Assembly (NCBI GenBank): GCA_001599595.1
Contig: BCHH01000009.1
Coordinates: 1,215,774 to 1,279,773 of the forward strand
Source of the DNA: Beverwykella pulmonaria
Lineage: Eukaryota > Ascomycota > Dothideomycetes > Pleosporales > Melanommataceae
DNA: 64,000 bases
Direction: 5' to 3'
In this document: piece by piece, positions 53,850 to 64,000 of the stretch
How the letters are laid out: each line of letters starts with the position of its first letter
How positions within the stretch are numbered: position 1 is the first letter of the stretch
Made by a program: the position numbers and the translations under genes
The notes under the pieces: generated by a model
What the model was told of the DNA's origin: nothing
What the model saw: only the letters and a program-made list of their open reading frames with translations
Database searches by the model: none

Positions 53850-55361
53850 GTGAGGTTTGGCAGTAGACTGTTGCAATTTCGGTGTATCTAGCTACCAAAG
53901 GAAAGAAAGAGACGTGTGATGAAAGACAAAAGAAATGTTCGTGATCTTGTTGGTGTGAGGCTCGTGTGCTCGGTGGTCGGTTTGATTGTCAATTCATTCC
54001 ATCAGTGATGAATGGGCATGGTGTTCGGATGTCCATATATATGCCGCGTTCAGTGATGACGAAGCAAGCAGCTGGCAGAGAAACCAAGACCCGTTCCCTG
54101 CACCATGCATCCAAGACTTCAACCAGTGCCTGAGGTGAATTCGGGCAAAGTAGCTCGTCGCTACGGCGCAATAGTAGAACGAGTTAGGGTCACATTGACC
54201 GTAGGGAAAGTTGCTGGCTTATCCCAGGTAGGCATTGACAATAGGGGATTCGTCGGTTACGAATTGAATGTCTCTCATGCCTTAGCAGGGTGAATGGTCG
54301 CCGGAAATGTGGAAAGGGGATATAAGGAGTCCTTTGGCGTACCAAACTCATGAACAACGACCAGTACAAACCCCCACGGGGTAGACACATAAGTAAGAGG
54401 AGGCAAACCTAGCGATATGCTACCCTTGGCGTTACTTGAAGTACCGACTATTGAGGGAGGCGATCATTGATGTTACGTAAATTGGAAACATATGAAGAGG
54501 AGCTGACGCCGCTACTCCTTTCTACTCTGGGTCAAATATGTTGCAGAGTGATTTTAAATGTGTATTGCTTGTGTGGCGTACCTCTCCACGAAGAATTGCT
54601 ATAAACGGGGTAAATGCCATGCTGCAGTTCATCCCAAACATGGGGTTGGGCATATGCCAGTGGTTGCGAAGCGCTTCTATTTTACTTGTTGAGAGACGCT
54701 TCGGTCCCCCTCGCTTGGTGCAGCCACTAATATGGCCTGTGATAAACGATTAATGCTAAGTGCTGCAGTAGAAACTATACATTTTTAGTACCCACTTCGT
54801 CCCAAGTTTAGATTTCAAAGCCGGAATCTCATCATCCCGCTTCATCTGTTTTTTGAAATATACACCGGAATTCAAGAACATTAGCATGCCCTTAATATGG
54901 AGGTATGGGAATCTCATTTTAGTTTCCATTATCTAGATGTGTTAATGGTCGTTCCCGATTTCCACGTTCCTCGGATCGTTCATCCAGTATCAGCCTCTGG
55001 TGTCCGGGTAGTACTAATCCTCGGTAGCCATCACGAACAGGCGGAGGAATATTCGACAGAGTTTTGTCGAGCATTCAGCCTTCAAAGAAAGATGCTGTCT
55101 TGTGACGCAGCGAGACTGAAAAGCGCCTCCGAATCTGAGCTGGCAAACGAGAGCATGGGAGACTCACACCAGTCTCATAGATATACTAATAGCGACAGGA
55201 GTGTTATTTTTGAATAAACAGCGAAGCAAATAGGGCACTCAAAAGCAGCGCAAGGTTCTACTAGGCTCATACGATGGTATCGTTTACAAAATATTCGATC
55301 CTTCCGGCCTCTAGCTCAGACCATATTGGCACACTGCTTCGATAACCTTATAATGCTCCAG
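53850..55361. other. Intergenic, no supported gene
   Basis: Short frames at 54105-54293 and 54897-55217 begin with ATG but have no motif. The region ends at the RecQ stop codon. Confidence 0.45.
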
Positions 55362-57888
55362 CTACTTCGCACTCGGACAGTATTTCGCAAAGACATTGAC
55401 CAGCTCCTAGAAAATAGAGTCGTTAGTAGGGAGTCGCAAAGAGTTGTGGACCAAATCGTACCATGAAATCGCAGACATTCATTGACTCAAACACTCCAGA
55501 TTTGTAGAGCCCCTCTGCACCAATCCTCGGGCTCTTGATGCCGAATGCGACTTTAGCTAGAAACCTAGGGTCATCGCGGATCTTGCTGGCTGCGAGGATC
55601 TTCTTGACCTTTTCAGGGTCGGGTGCCTCTGGAGGCTCATCTGGCAGGACGATTTGTTGATGTGTTTCGCACCAAGTACAATGTCCGCACTCGTCCTTCA
55701 TTCCACCGGATCCCGGCGACTCACCGAAGTACTCAGCAAGTGCTCTTGAGAAGCACTTTCTGTCTGTGATGAGCATGATCAGAGCCTGGGTTCGTTGGAG
55801 GTTCTGCAATTCCTTCGCCTCCATCTCCGTGTCCAGATATGTGACGATGTCATCTATCTCTTTCTGGGTAATCGGTAAGGGTTTCGCTAGTCGAAACATG
55901 TTTAGTACGCCTTCTTTTTTAACCTCGATTGCTCCCCGGTCGTTCCAGTCATCGATTTTGCGCACGAGGCTCTTACGATCGAGACCAGATGAAAGAGCCA
56001 CGTCGTCCAGAACCACATCGGTCCACTTGGCACGTTTGACCGAAGCCTGAACAATAGCGCGAGCTTCAGCGGAATTGTCGTTCGCGATGAGACGCACATC
56101 CTTGATGATATATTTGTAAATGGAGTATTGACTTCCCGCGGCCCTGAACAACTGGAAATGCAGCTCCAATTGCGCGTATATAAGCCCGAGAGTGATCGGC
56201 TGAGAACAAGTCAGCGCATGTCTGCAATATAACGAGAAAGGGACCGAGTTTCAACTAGAGGGGAACCGAATCAACAGAGTCCTGCTAAGGGCTGCTGTAT
56301 TTGGCAAGAGGGGATTACGCTAGACTCAGGAGCATAGGAGCACTATTGAATTATGCAGAATGTCCCATATGCATCATCCTCAAGCGCGGGGTACGAAGTG
56401 GTAGAATGAGGCATAGTGCAGAAGGATCATGAGACTCACTGTGATATCGGTCTCCTTTGATTGTTGATACAATGCGACTGTGAATGTGTCTCCTGCCCGG
56501 AGGTGCTTCCGCTTTGGGGAACATATATCTTGGAGTAGTAATCTTAGGGACCTCACTGATGGACGATCACCATAAGTGAAAATATTGCGCATATGGAAGT
56601 CCTTTGTCGAGAGGTTGAACAGGCACGCGCTGGGCAAGCCGTCTCTTCCAGCTCGACCAATCTGCTGGCTGTAAGACTCAATACTGCTGGGGATATCCAA
56701 ATGGATGATGTTGCGGACGTTCGACTTGTCAATGCCCATCCCGAAGGCAATTGTTGCGACGACGATCATGCCGCTGCTAGCAATGAACTGCTCCTGTGTC
56801 TGCGTGCGTACATCTGTGCTCATACCGGCGTGGTACGGTTTGGCAAGAAATCCTCGAGAAACCAAGTTTTTTGCCAGCTCTTCTGTTTGCTTTTGAACGG
56901 TAACGTATATTATTGTAGGCCCGGGATTGCCACGAAGGTAGGTAGTCAGTTTGGCAAGGTCTTCGGCTTTAGTTTGCTTTGCGCTCGATTGAGCTAGCAA
57001 TCGTAGATTTGGACGGTAGGCTGTAGTGGCAAAGAGACCTTCAGGTGGAATATTAAAGGCGTCGCAAATATCCTGCGCAACCTTCGGTGTGGCCGTAGCC
57101 GTGAGACAGATCACTCTTTCGACGTTAGCCTCCTTGGCAAATCGAGCGATCTTGAGGTAGTCCGGCCGAAACGAATGGCCCCATTCGGAGATGCAATGGG
57201 CCTCGTCCACTGCTAGTAGCCGTATTCCGCCGGGAATCGCTTTGAGAGACTCCATGGCGCCCTCACTGTTCAGTCGCTCAGGAGCGCAATACAAAAGATC
57301 GAGTCTCCCATTTCGGAGGTCATCCTGGGTCATGAGATACTGATCCCGAGAGATGGAAGAGTTCAGCACCGCGGCTTTGATATTGCGACGAAGGAGAGCG
57401 TCCACTTGATCCTTCATCAGAGCAATGAGAGGAGAAATAACTAGGGTGACGCCACTGAACTCTGCGGTACGAGAGTCGGACTTGGAGACTTTATCGAGCT
57501 CCCGGAAAGCAACAGCTGGAACCTGCACCGGTTAGAAGGGTGTAAGTGAGAGAGGTCCGAGGAAAGAGAAAACCTGATAGCAAAGGCTCTTTCCGGCGCC
57601 TGTCGGAAACACCACAACCGAGCTACCACCATCAAGGATTCTCGTGATAGCAAGCTCCTGCTTCAGTCTGAACTCTTGAAGGCCGAAACGCTCTTTGAGG
57701 ATCAGCCGGGCAAGTTGGGTTGTTGATGAAGGCTCCGTTTTCGCCTTTTTCTTGGGTGCGGCATCGTCGCTATCCCGACAACGCTTGGATGACATTGCGG
57801 GAGTTGGCGCTGCAGCGGCGTCAAGGACAGAAAGGTAATCGTCGCTACTGAAATCGTCGCCACCGAACTCGTCGTCACTGTGGGACAT
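55362..57888 (-). CDS. RecQ-family ATP-dependent DNA helicase
   Basis: 3'-5' DNA helicase of the RecQ family, for recombination and replication-fork maintenance in the nucleus. Exons 57574-57888, 56440-57522, 55462-56199 and 55362-55406 total 2,181 nt (726 aa). Introns: 51 nt (GTTTTC..TGCAG), 240 nt (GTGAGT..CTCAG) and 55 nt (GTACGA, TACTAAC, TCTAG). The start is the ATG at 57888 (MSHSDDEFGG) rather than the upstream one in the leader. An acidic N terminus and a PKKKAK nuclear signal (45-50) precede the core. Walker A is PTGAGKS (95-101), DEAH 211-214, SAT-like TATATP, and motif VI QQIGRAGRDG (391-400). After the core come IYAQLELHFQLFRA, a winged-helix-like segment (~525-570) and then a four-Cys zinc cluster (C615, C637, C640, C643; CGHCTWC). 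No HRDC domain. Confidence 0.9.
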
Positions 57889-58691
57889 GGTGAAAGCTAT
57901 TGAATTCTGGGTGGAGATTGAAGAGAGACGGAGATGGTGCTGTGCGACCAAAAGATGAGCAGTCGCGACGCGTCCGAAGGAACTACGCTAAGATACGCGA
58001 TAACGGGGTCGGAAGTGGCGCCTGGGACTCGCAATCACGTGGCCAACGCATCAACATCGGGACTGTGTTGGAAAATCGAAACGTAGAAATAGTGGATAAG
58101 GGTGCAGGTGAACCCAGCCCTGTCATATTCTCTAGAAGGGTAGTTTCTGGTCGGTTTGTGTCGGCTATGAAAGATAGCAGCCTCATGCTCGTAGGCGAAA
58201 TAACGAAGATGCTCCAACAAGGCATTGTTGCATGCGGCATGGTGCGCTTTTTCATATGAGCCTATTGCGCTGGGTTGGTAACTGAATGGCGATTATCTCA
58301 TATATAATAGTATTAGAAAGTAAACAAATGAGCTGGGACATCTAGCACTTCACTGCCCTCTCGTATAATTCTAGGGGAAATTCAAGGCGATTATATCTAA
58401 GTTTCGGTGACCTTGTCTCTGTTAACCTCACCATTTGCTGAGCACCATCGTATGTGCTAAGAGAGTTTCGTCATGGAGGTGGGATGTGAGCCGGCCAGAT
58501 CCTGGAATCTTACTGGTCGCCGCCCCTCTCAAAAACTCAGCCAGTACACCTGAAGCCAATAGAGTGACAGTGATTACCTACACGAAACTTTGTCTTTTGT
58601 CGCGTTCATTTTAGATAAAGGGAACCATGTGTCTTATCTCCTTCTTCCCTAGCTTTTTGTTCTCTCACTTAAGCTAGCTAGCAGTAGCGCA
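57889..58691. promoter_or_regulatory. Divergent RecQ / P450 intergenic region
   Basis: 803 bp between divergent start codons. The RecQ side is GC-richer. The P450 side carries a pyrimidine-rich leader (TCTTATCTCCTTCTTCCCTA near 58631-58650). No TATA box is evident at a standard distance. Confidence 0.4.
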
Positions 58692-60362
58692 ATGATGCTG
58701 GTTTACCTCATACTCGCCCCGCTCGCCCTCTTCACAGCTCTCCGACTCTTCCACCTCGCTAGGAATTATGCCGCGGCTCGCGCATTCGGCGTGCCTATCG
58801 TTATCCTCCCCGTCTCCTTCGAAGACATATGGTGGATACCATTGCGACCTCTCTTCTCCTGGGTCGAGCGCCTTCCCTTCGGTCTCGGCAGCTGGTACGT
58901 GTACACCGAAATGGGATGGCCGCTAGTAGACGGCAATAGAACTGTTCTTCGACTCGGCGAGAACTTTGTGTTGTGTTCTCCAAGAAGCAATCTGATAGTG
59001 ACGTGCTACCCTACCGGGCTGTCACATGTGCTAAAGGACCACAAGGGTTGGCAGATGCCGGCCGCGATGTCGCAGCTCCGTGCTTTATATGGCCAGAATA
59101 TGTCGAGTACGAATGGCGCGGAGTGGCAGAGGCACCGGAAGATCACTGCGTCAGTGTTCAATGAGAATAGTATGCATCGCGTTTGGGATGAGTCGGTAAA
59201 GCAGGTCGCTGAGTTGAACCTGGGAGGAGAGAGTGAGAGGACGCTCGGCCGCATTCGTTCGACTTTCGATCTCTTCGCTATGCGTGTTCTCGCTGTGGTC
59301 GGTTTCGGTCAGGAGAATGCAGTGCTAACGAATACCCCGCCTGGCCATCGAGAGTCACTGATGGAGTCACTAACCTTCATCTTGCAAAACATTATGTTGA
59401 CGCTCGTCTTCAACAGCCTCAAGGTACCGGACTTCCTCCTCCCTGATCTTCTTCGACGCTTGAAAGCCTCCCTGGCAGAGTTCAGAATGTACATGCAAGA
59501 GCTGGTGCTCCAACAGATGCAAGTCTCCTCCGGAGAAGAAAAATGCGAATCCAAATCCACCAGTCTTCTCGAGGCCATGGTCAACGCCAACGAGGCAGAG
59601 AAACTCCAACTGCAGAACCCGACTGCGCGACCATCTTACCTCACCGAATCCGAACTCTACGGCAATTTCTTTCTCTTCTACACCGCGGGTTTCGAGACCA
59701 CTGCCTCCACTATGACCTTTGCCTTTCCATTCCTCGCTATACATCCAGAGATGCAAGACTGGGTGCTCGAGGAGATAGATGCGCACTGCAAGAACGCTGG
59801 TGACCGCGACTATGCCAGCACTTACCCAAAGCTTGTTCGTTGTCTATCGATCCTGTACGAAACGCTCCGTCTCGCAGGCCCCGCGCCACTGCTCATCCGG
59901 TCTTCCATGACGCCTCAAGAACTCCCAATTATGACGGCCAAAGGGAGCAAATCAATCACCGTGCAGCCCGGGACCATGGTCGGCATGCACGTCTACGGTG
60001 CGCATCTTTCGCCTTGCTGGGGCAGTGACGTGCAAGAATTTAACCCTAAGCGCTTCATCTCCACCTCAACATCCAATGGCAGCGAGAAGTTTATCGTCCC
60101 CGAACAAGCGACGTACATGCCTTGGATATTCGGACCGCGTGTTTGTCCTGGAAAGAAATTCAGCGAGGTGGAGTTTGTGGCTACGCTTGCAGGCATTTTG
60201 TCAGACTTCAGGGTCGAAGTATTGAAGTTGGACGGAGAAAGCGATGAAGCTGCAAAGCAGAGGGTGATGCGCCTGCTGGATGATAAGTTTTTCAACATCA
60301 GCGCGCATTTGAGACAACCGGACGATGCGGGATTAAGGTTTGTGAGGAGGTTCGAAAGGTAG
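58692..60362 (+). CDS. Cytochrome P450 monooxygenase
   Basis: Membrane-anchored, ER-located heme-thiolate monooxygenase, 556 aa, intronless. N-terminal anchor MLVYLILAPLALFTALRLF. The C-helix region has WQRHRKITASVFNE. The I-helix oxygen-activation motif is AGFETTAST. ExxR is ETLR in the K helix. The heme loop is PWIFGPRVCPGKKFSEVEF with C485 as axial thiolate; it keeps F-x2-G-x-R-x-C-x-G in spaced form (FGPRVCPG). Overall architecture resembles fungal P450s that oxidise lipophilic metabolites, but no named CYP family can be assigned. It neighbours a GFA-domain gene 332 bp downstream on the same strand; functional linkage is unproven. Confidence 0.9.
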   Translation: MMLVYLILAPLALFTALRLFHLARNYAAARAFGVPIVILPVSFEDIWWIPLRPLFSWVERLPFGLGSWYVYTEMGWPLVDGNRTVLRLGENFVLCSPRSNLIVTCYPTGLSHVLKDHKGWQMPAAMSQLRALYGQNMSSTNGAEWQRHRKITASVFNENSMHRVWDESVKQVAELNLGGESERTLGRIRSTFDLFAMRVLAVVGFGQENAVLTNTPPGHRESLMESLTFILQNIMLTLVFNSLKVPDFLLPDLLRRLKASLAEFRMYMQELVLQQMQVSSGEEKCESKSTSLLEAMVNANEAEKLQLQNPTARPSYLTESELYGNFFLFYTAGFETTASTMTFAFPFLAIHPEMQDWVLEEIDAHCKNAGDRDYASTYPKLVRCLSILYETLRLAGPAPLLIRSSMTPQELPIMTAKGSKSITVQPGTMVGMHVYGAHLSPCWGSDVQEFNPKRFISTSTSNGSEKFIVPEQATYMPWIFGPRVCPGKKFSEVEFVATLAGILSDFRVEVLKLDGESDEAAKQRVMRLLDDKFFNISAHLRQPDDAGLRFVRRFER

Positions 60363-60599
60363 ATAAAAGACACCTATGAATAGTCAGACGGAATGCAGTT
60401 GAATGATTCTTCCATGCATATAGGAAGGGACGCGAGGTGTGGAAGCTACATTTCCTCCGTCACGTGTTCTCGCGTTGAATGCGAGAATACTATACCCCTC
60501 ATTGATCGCCATTCTTCGATTTGGCCAATCAGCAGCACGGAACTCAAAGTGTGATGTAACCTGCACGCCCTTCCAATGATAAAACAAGGTAAACAACTC

Positions 60600-60612
60600 T
60601 ATATATATATAT
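60600..60612 (+). promoter_or_regulatory. TA-dinucleotide run, candidate TATA element
   Basis: An uninterrupted alternating TA run lies 83 bp before the ATG at 60695, at a distance suitable for a TATA element of that gene. It could equally be a microsatellite. Confidence 0.35.
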
Positions 60613-60694
60613 CATTCTTCTCCCCCAATATCTTGCCCGCCGTGCCCCAGCATCTCCATCAAGCCTATCTACAGCAATCCCTGATTACTAAAAA

Positions 60695-61873
60695 ATGGCC
60701 GCCTTGGTGACGCTGACCGCACACTGCCTGTGCAAAGCGCACACATTCACCACCACAATCCCCACCTCCAAGCTCCCCCTCGAAGCAACAGCCTGCCACT
60801 GCACATCCTGCCGGCACAACAACGGCGGCCTCTTCTCCATTGACGCTTCTTGGCCCGAGCCGCGCGCAAACGTTGATACCTCCGCTCTCAAATCCTACGC
60901 CTTCTCCGACCGTATCCACGTCCTCTTTTGCGGCACCTGCTCAACGCCCATGTTCTTTGACAGTCCAGCAGATCCAAACGCAGAACTCGGAGTCTTCACT
61001 GGCACGCTGAGGAACGATGTAGGGGACATTGTTCGACTGAAGGCCCACATCTACGTGGGGGACACCGTTGACGGCGGCGCAACGATGTGGCTCCGAAAAC
61101 CAAACGCAGATGGCACAGAAGCAAAGCGGTGGAAGACTCGCAGTTCCAGTTCCATCGACGACGCGGAAGAATATCCATTCTCTTGGCCTTCCTCAAATTC
61201 CCTCACTGGCTACGACTCGAGAAAAGAAGACACGCTCTCCATCCGCTGCAAATGCTCTGGCATCTCCTTCGTCCTTCATCGCGGGGACTATGCCAACAAA
61301 AAAAGGGAGGAATTACCCTGGTTAATCGACCCAAAAACTTGCAAACCGCTTGCTGGGTTTTGCGCTTGTGACTCCTGCCGGCTGTTCTCAGGCGTGGACG
61401 TGTTTAATTGGACATTTACTGAGTTGAAGAATGTTTCTTATCCCCTCTCTGATTCTAAAGCCGAGGCTGATGCGACTTTCCCGAAATCTACGACGGAGCT
61501 AAAAGCAGCGGTTGATAAGAAAGATCCTCGGATCGGGACGCTGATGTACTACGCTTCGTCGCCAGATGTGCAGCGGTATTTCTGCTCTAGGTGCTCAGCG
61601 TGTTTATTTTACGCTGTCGATGATCGCCCAGAGATAATGGATGTTGCGGTCGGTGTACTGGAAGCATCTGATGGGGCGCGGGCTGAGGGGTTCTTGTCTT
61701 GGTCCCTTAGGAAGGTGTGGCAGATTGAGGATACGAAAGGCGGATGGAGGGAAAAGTTCGTGGAGAAGGTACAGGAAGAATGCGAGACGTGGAGAGAGGA
61801 GAGGGGATATCCGAAGAATTGGAGGAGGGTAGAGATGGAGGAGGCGGGAATGAATGGGGAGAGTCATTACTAA
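60695..61873 (+). CDS. Tandem GFA/CENP-V domain protein
   Basis: 392-aa zinc protein of the GFA (glutathione-dependent formaldehyde-activating enzyme-like)/CENP-V superfamily. There are two domains. The first (~1-150) has CLC near the start, CHCTSC (~34-39), CGTC (~78-81) and MFFDSP. The second (~180-340) has CKCSG, CACDSC and CSRCSACLFYAV. Each domain repeats the structural and catalytic zinc cysteines, so both may be folded. The C terminus is charged and helical (WREKFVEKVQEECETW). The superfamily includes S-hydroxymethylglutathione synthase, but most fungal members have no known substrate, so a reaction is not assigned. Intronless, no targeting signal. Confidence 0.85.
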   Translation: MAALVTLTAHCLCKAHTFTTTIPTSKLPLEATACHCTSCRHNNGGLFSIDASWPEPRANVDTSALKSYAFSDRIHVLFCGTCSTPMFFDSPADPNAELGVFTGTLRNDVGDIVRLKAHIYVGDTVDGGATMWLRKPNADGTEAKRWKTRSSSSIDDAEEYPFSWPSSNSLTGYDSRKEDTLSIRCKCSGISFVLHRGDYANKKREELPWLIDPKTCKPLAGFCACDSCRLFSGVDVFNWTFTELKNVSYPLSDSKAEADATFPKSTTELKAAVDKKDPRIGTLMYYASSPDVQRYFCSRCSACLFYAVDDRPEIMDVAVGVLEASDGARAEGFLSWSLRKVWQIEDTKGGWREKFVEKVQEECETWREERGYPKNWRRVEMEEAGMNGESHY

Positions 61874-62790
61874 GGCTGAGCAATCAGGAATGGGGTCTTC
61901 ATCTGTACCTCAATCACTTGTCTTAGACTTGTGAGCAGATTACAATCCTTTTAACATGTGATGGTAGATTGGGCTAGATTTTGAAGGTGGACGTAAATGT
62001 AGACAAGGTAGTTTGCTACCTCCAGTTTCCAACAAGGCGATACGAATGATTTTATACATGTCCATGGAATACATTAATCATCATTCACGTGTTCTAATAT
62101 TCTCACACTTAACTGCCCTATCATTTGAAATGGAACCTCTTATCTCTTTAGCCACCTCATCATCCCCCTATAAGATTCTCCTCAGTCACGGTTCCCTATG
62201 GCTTCCACATCTGTGTCTGCCAACCTGACCACTTTATAGCTGATTAATGCATGTACTCTGCACAATCTCCCTAGTCAAGATTCATCAACTCTGGGCTTCC
62301 CTCTAGCTACGCTGTGTAAGTACTCGCTCTATTTACAATTTACTCTGCTTCTACACCGCGTCCTATAGTGGCCAGCTACATTCGGAGCTTCAACATTCGT
62401 TTCACCACCATACCGTCTCCAGCACGCCAGATAAATTGCTGTCTTTCACAGAATAACTGGTGATTAAAAAAGAGGTGTGCTTATTCTTGGTCACCGCGCC
62501 CACATGAGAACGTAATTGGCCTTGAATAGGTCCAACTAAGTCTTGCAATGGTCCCCAAAACAGTGTGTTAAGAAAAAATGGCAGCGCACTTCACTTGCAT
62601 GCGCTGACTACCAGCAAACACGGGTTGAAACCAGAGATGTGCACATGTTGATGTTGCGTTATTGTGTCTTCAGAGTGCCTAGAGAGTGTTGGTCCGCGTT
62701 CCTCGGACGGCAGGAGCAATGAGTTGATGAAGAGCTTGAGGTTGCGCTACACAATGACGGTGAAACCTAGAATGTATGGCTCCAGTAAAT
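61874..62790. other. Convergent 3' intergenic, no gene
   Basis: 917 bp between two convergent genes. Nothing recognisable; AT-rich in the middle. Confidence 0.55.
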
Positions 62791-64000
62791 TCATCGCAAA
62801 AAAATAACGTCAAAGTCTTCCTCTCCGCAACCCTCCACCGCCCCACCCTCCATAATATCGTGTACGTACGACTGCCCTAGTATCTTATACTCTTTTTCCC
62901 CATCTTCGCACGCCCGAAGCACAACTGGCATCTTCGCACCCAAAGGTAACCACACCTCATCACCCTCCTTCATAATCCTCGGACCCAGCCCAATAAAACC
63001 CTCTGCGGTAACGAAGAACGCCCGCTGCCCTGCCACCCTCTCCACATCACCAAAAAACTGTTCCGCACTCCCCTTATATATGTTCAAATGTTCGTGCTCA
63101 TTGGCAGATAGCTCAGGACCCCAGACCGCGGCCTTTTTAAGGCGGTAGGTACAAAAATTGTCGTAATGCGTCTCGGGGTCTGAGGAAGCGGATTCACCGT
63201 ACTGGGCGCGTTTTGTCATGCCCGCGGTCAGGGTAAGGGCGAAGCTCATTGCATCATTGTAGCGCCAGGAGGTCATTGGGAGCGTAGAGCGGAGATGCAT
63301 GTATTGCTTGTAGAGTTCTTCTATGGGATTGAGGATACTTTGGGGGAGGTTACTAGGGAAGACTTCGAAGGGGTTGCTGAGGATGGTGAACATGACTCCG
63401 TGCGGAAGAGTGTATGTAAATGTGATAGTATCGAAGAACTGGGCTTGGAGGCGGAGTCGGGATGCGACTTTCTTTTCTTTATCGCCTTCCTTAAGGATGA
63501 TTTCGAAGATAGAGTGGGAAAGGGCGCCTGAAGCGGCGAAGATTACATCGATGTAGTTGTAGAAGGCGACCGCTTCATTGGTGATATCCCACCTCGGCAC
63601 CCAGGATGGAAAGTCTTCTTCAATGGTCTCTTCATTATGCGAGATGTGGCAGAATAGTTCTGGCCCGACATCGAGCTTATAGATGGCGGCATGAGCAACC
63701 TCCTGGTAGAGCTCACCGAGAGTATTTTCGGGACTATAGTCTGGTTGTATCAATGTAGTCGTGCCGTTGAGGAAGTTTGAGGTGTACCACTGGTAAGGGC
63801 CATCGTCGAGTCTTTGGATCTTGAAAGCTGCTGGGTGTCCCAGAAACGCGTATACGGAGTCTCGTGGATCCGTACATTGTAGGTGCCGCGCTCTTTCTAG
63901 GACCTGGAGGAAGGTTTCAGCCTCTTTGGGGTCCGAGCCGAAGTCAAGTCGAGAACTGCCACGTGTGCAGTTGGAGTAATGGTCTGCTAGTAGGTAAGAT
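62791..64000 (-). CDS. HET (heterokaryon incompatibility) domain protein, C-terminal part
   Basis: Partial gene running off the right end of the window. The open minus-strand frame reads from the window edge: RHLQCTDPRDSVYAFLG, the hallmark C-terminal block of the HET domain, then LIQPDYSPENTLGELYQEVA (Asp-Tyr conserved), then EDFPSWVPRWD, also typical. The remaining ~280 residues form the variable C-terminal region, ending EGFIGLGPRIMKEGDEVWLP..VVLRACEDG, the common HET-protein tail with a small barrel-like motif. HET proteins trigger cell death after fusion of incompatible hyphae. The N-terminal half and start lie outside the window. No stop or frameshift is seen in the visible part. Confidence 0.82.
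   Translation of the reverse strand, partial: SYLLADHYSNCTRGSSRLDFGSDPKEAETFLQVLERARHLQCTDPRDSVYAFLGHPAAFKIQRLDDGPYQWYTSNFLNGTTTLIQPDYSPENTLGELYQEVAHAAIYKLDVGPELFCHISHNEETIEEDFPSWVPRWDITNEAVAFYNYIDVIFAASGALSHSIFEIILKEGDKEKKVASRLRLQAQFFDTITFTYTLPHGVMFTILSNPFEVFPSNLPQSILNPIEELYKQYMHLRSTLPMTSWRYNDAMSFALTLTAGMTKRAQYGESASSDPETHYDNFCTYRLKKAAVWGPELSANEHEHLNIYKGSAEQFFGDVERVAGQRAFFVTAEGFIGLGPRIMKEGDEVWLPLGAKMPVVLRACEDGEKEYKILGQSYVHDIMEGGAVEGCGEEDFDVIFLR

Noticed and set aside
58064..58218. TGTTGGA..TCCAACA pair suggesting another solo LTR
   Set aside because: Flanks (GACTG versus AGGCA) show no target duplication, the interior matches no LTR family here, and short inverted matches of this size occur by chance.

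Overview
The window reads as chromosomal DNA of a filamentous ascomycete (Pezizomycotina; a dothideomycete-like fungus is my guess). The reasons are short spliceosomal introns of about 49-96 nt with GT..AG ends and CTAAC/CTGAC-type branch sites, an actin-patch Bbc1-type SH3 protein, a HET-domain protein, TRI12-like and DHA1 transporters, a fungal class II peroxidase, a cytochrome P450, and LTR retroelements. It contains no operons, CRISPR arrays or rRNA, and I found no convincing tRNA.

Layout. 1-5.9 kb is a graveyard: a short hotdog thioesterase gene, a decayed 2-oxoglutarate oxygenase running straight into a decayed Tc1/mariner-type transposase, and three solo-LTR-like insertions. A hypothetical gene sits at 6-7.4 kb. 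8.5-13.5 kb holds only eroded coding-like shards. 13.6-21 kb is a compact housekeeping block: BBC1 (minus), RTR1/RPAP2 (plus, sharing a divergent 485-bp promoter) and mitochondrial ribosomal MRP51 (plus). 21-26.4 kb is gene-poor, followed by a coiled-coil protein at 26.5-28.7 kb. 30-32.3 kb carries a small membrane protein and a C2H2 zinc-finger gene, and 36.7-38.4 kb a DHA1 drug/polyamine-type transporter.

39-44.7 kb is the most structured part of the accessory DNA. A cytochrome P450 relic is split by a 131-bp solo LTR-like element and a 2,948-bp internally deleted Ty1/copia element, which abut at the same 5-bp target (CCTAC seen three times). A third LTR-like copy lies further into the same P450. 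45.5-47.5 kb encodes a TRI12-like efflux pump whose first intron lacks an AG acceptor. Next come a calcineurin-like phosphoesterase with eroded metal sites, a secreted class II peroxidase and a CorA-like relic.

55.4-61.9 kb is dense and intact: a RecQ helicase with an unusually late zinc module (minus), a P450 and a tandem GFA/CENP-V-domain protein (both plus). The window ends inside a HET-domain gene on the minus strand.

No biosynthetic cluster is evident. The MFS pumps, P450s, oxygenase relic and peroxidase look like scattered accessory genes between conserved blocks. Gene models were spliced by eye; where I give exon coordinates the exon lengths sum to a multiple of three.
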